Assembly: GCF_013367775.1 (NCBI RefSeq)
Contig: NZ_CP055157.1
Span: forward strand, 2,435,001-2,499,000
Source: Microbulbifer sp. YPW1
GTDB taxonomy: Bacteria > Pseudomonadota > Gammaproteobacteria > Pseudomonadales > Cellvibrionaceae
Length of the DNA stretch: 64,000 bases
Direction: 5' to 3'
Below are positions 62,639 through 64,000 of the stretch, one piece after another; within the stretch, counting starts at the first letter, position 1, and each line of letters starts with the position of its first letter. The translations under genes were made by a program, and so were the position numbers. Below the pieces are notes generated by a model. It saw nothing but the letters and a program-made list of their open reading frames with translations. It had not been told where the DNA came from and ran no database searches.

Positions 62639-63616
62639 GTGACCGAGCAACGGGAGCTGATTCGCGGGTTGCACAACCTGCGGCCGCGCCACCGGGAGTG
62701 TGTGGCGACCATCGGTTCATTCGATGGCGTACATCTGGGGCACCAGGCCATTATCACCCAGCTGCGCGCGCGGGCGGCGGAGCGACAGCTGCCGTCGGTG
62801 GCGATCATCTTCGAGCCCCAGCCCCACGAGTACTTCTCTGGTGAAAAAGCACCAGCACGGCTGATGCGTTTCAAGGAGAAGGTGTTGGCCCTGTTTGCCG
62901 CCGGGGTGGATCGGGTACTGTGCCTGCAGTTCAACGAGCGTCTGCGCAACCTGAGTGCGCAGGCATTTATCCAGCAGGTACTGGTGGACGGTCTCGGCGT
63001 GCGCCACCTGGTGGTGGGAGACGATTTTCGTTTCGGCTGCGATCGCAGTGGTGACTACGCTCTGTTACAGGAGGCGGGCACGCAGGCGGGCTTTACCGTC
63101 GAAGACACCGCAACCCTGGAGATCGCCGGTGAGCGGGTAAGCAGCACCCGTATCCGTGAAGCGCTGCAGAGCGCCGACTTTGCGCTGGCAGAGCAGCTGC
63201 TGGGCAAGCCGTATCGCATCACCGGACTGGTGGCCCGCGGACGCGCTTTGGGGCGCCAGTTGGGCGCGCCCACGGCGAATGTGCGCTTGCACCGCTACCG
63301 TTCGCCTCTGGTGGGTGTGTATACGGTCACTGCGAAGCGCACCGATGGCAGCCCGATGGCTGGCAGCTGTATGGAAGTAGCTGGCGTGGCCAATGTGGGT
63401 TTCCGCCCGACGGTGGAAGGTGAAGGTGCAAAGCCGTTGCTGGAAGTGCACCTGTTTGATTTCAGCGGCGATCTGTACGGTCGTGAAATTGCAGTGACCT
63501 TCTACCACAAGCTGCGTGACGAAGAAAAGTTTGAGTCGCTGGATATCCTCAAGCAGAAGATCGCCGAAGACATTGAAAATGCAAAAGCCTGGTTTGTAAG
63601 CTGCAAACCGAATTGA
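62639..63616 (+). CDS. ribF: Bifunctional riboflavin kinase/FAD synthetase RibF
   Basis: A 325-residue enzyme making FMN and then FAD. The N-terminal FAD synthetase domain has TIGSFDGVHLGHQAII, IIFEPQPHEYF and VVGDDFRFG; the C-terminal kinase domain has GRQLGAPTANV and GVANVGFRPT. It starts with GTG; the -10-like TTATACT at 62598 may give it its own promoter. ileS, its normal next neighbour, is not seen before the window ends. Confidence 0.97.
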   Translation: MTEQRELIRGLHNLRPRHRECVATIGSFDGVHLGHQAIITQLRARAAERQLPSVAIIFEPQPHEYFSGEKAPARLMRFKEKVLALFAAGVDRVLCLQFNERLRNLSAQAFIQQVLVDGLGVRHLVVGDDFRFGCDRSGDYALLQEAGTQAGFTVEDTATLEIAGERVSSTRIREALQSADFALAEQLLGKPYRITGLVARGRALGRQLGAPTANVRLHRYRSPLVGVYTVTAKRTDGSPMAGSCMEVAGVANVGFRPTVEGEGAKPLLEVHLFDFSGDLYGREIAVTFYHKLRDEEKFESLDILKQKIAEDIENAKAWFVSCKPN

Positions 63617-63632
63617 AATAAACGAATTTACC

Positions 63633-63671
63633 CCTTCGCATCTGACAGAGTGCAATTCACAGATGCGAAGG
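63633..63671. terminator. 12-bp hairpin after ribF
   Basis: CCTTCGCATCTG and CAGATGCGAAGG pair perfectly around a 15-base loop, 17 bases after the ribF stop. It may terminate ribF, though no T-run follows. It is directly joined to the next palindrome. Confidence 0.5.
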
Positions 63672-63779
63672 CAGAGCACCGGATGCGGACTTTCAGGAGC
63701 GTCGGCGACAGGACGTCGCCGCCGCAGCGCCCAGGGATGGGTTCACAGCGGTCCTGCAAGTCCGCATCCGGTGCTCTGC
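63671..63779. repeat. 109-base palindromic intergenic repeat, copy 1
   Basis: Perfect 22-bp outer arms (GCAGAGCACCGGATGCGGAC plus TT, and the complement) enclose an inner hairpin GGCGAC-AGGAC-GTCGCC. Nothing suggests coding. It has the shape of a mobile miniature palindrome or a structured RNA. Confidence 0.65.
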
Positions 63780-63848
63780 CGTCACTAAACATGATTTAGT
63801 GGTGCCCCGGAGCCTGAACAAGGCGTTCTGATTTGGTCCGGGGGGCGC

Positions 63849-63956
63849 GGAAGCAATGGGGATCAGGTTTCAAAATCGCTGCGAGTACATCCATGTACGC
63901 TCCGTCGGTGACATCCCTGTCACCGACGGTTTTGAAACCTGACCCCCATCGCTTCC
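63849..63956. repeat. 108-base palindromic intergenic repeat, copy 2
   Basis: Outer arms GGAAGC...CAGGTTTCAAAA and TTTTGAAACCTG...GCTTCC (one or two mismatches) enclose a perfect inner hairpin CCGTCGGTGACA-TCCC-TGTCACCGACGG. The plan resembles the preceding copy. 63780-63848 and 63957-64000 show no gene. Confidence 0.65.
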
Positions 63957-64000
63957 GCTTCAATTTACAGCCTTGTACTTCGTAAGCGTGAGAGCGCAGC

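Overview
The window reads as chromosomal DNA of a GC-rich marine gammaproteobacterium. Conserved blocks keep Pseudomonas/Cellvibrionales-type order: smpB, ratA, rnfH, bamE, fur, recN, grpE, dnaK, dnaJ, then ispB, rplU, rpmA, obgE, proB, rpsT, and murJ, ribF. A DUF3604 lipoprotein, a vibrioferrin-type siderophore locus and 'dedicated sortase' regulators are typical of marine Cellvibrionales. Microbulbifer or a close relative is my best guess; this is inference, since no 16S gene is present.

Layout. 1-9.4 kb: end of an RND-pump outer-membrane factor, a small K+ channel, a DUF3604 lipoprotein, the guanidinium exporter Gdx/SugE behind a guanidine-II riboswitch, a DTW-domain tRNA-modifying enzyme, a TonB-dependent receptor and a divergent M20 peptidase. 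9.4-12.4 kb: rnr and a cold-shock gene. 12.6-21.4 kb is accessory: a frameshifted DUF6671 gene coupled to a DUF429 gene; a GRDP-like protein with a Cys-rich tail; a 48-residue protein beside a RelE/ParE-like toxin; three overlapping unknown genes (membrane, exported, cytosolic); and a DUF262 / DUF262-HNH pair preceded by a frameshifted HEPN-like gene and a tiny ORF. The last group is the best candidate for an undescribed, probably anti-phage, system. 21.5-27.1 kb: a 4.9-kb integrative element sits exactly in the 3' end of ssrA (tmRNA). It has 30-bp direct repeats, paired integrase arm-type sites, an integrase, an AlpA-like regulator and one cargo gene, an alkylsulfatase. It gives ssrA a substitute terminator, while the old terminator now lies about 4.9 kb away beside further ssrA-end remnants.

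27.2-41 kb is core: rlmD, two NSS transporters flanking smpB, ratA-rnfH, bamE/fur, an acyltransferase, recN, and the grpE-dnaK-dnaJ heat-shock block with sigma-32-type promoters. 41-51.5 kb: a siderophore locus in the same gene order as pvsABCDE (vibrioferrin). It diverges from an SbnG-like citrate-synthase candidate and a receptor across a good Fur box. 51.5-56.4 kb: ispB, rplU-rpmA-obgE-proB, rpsT. 56.6-60.8 kb: the PdsS/PdsR/PdsO-type sortase-associated module, with no sortase or sortase target in the window. 61-63.6 kb: murJ and ribF. The last 380 bases are three nested palindromes of an intergenic repeat type.

Functional links. ssrA and smpB form the trans-translation pair. Fur is encoded here and probably controls the siderophore locus. 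SbnG-like citrate would feed the two NIS synthetases. The heat-shock genes form one chaperone cycle.
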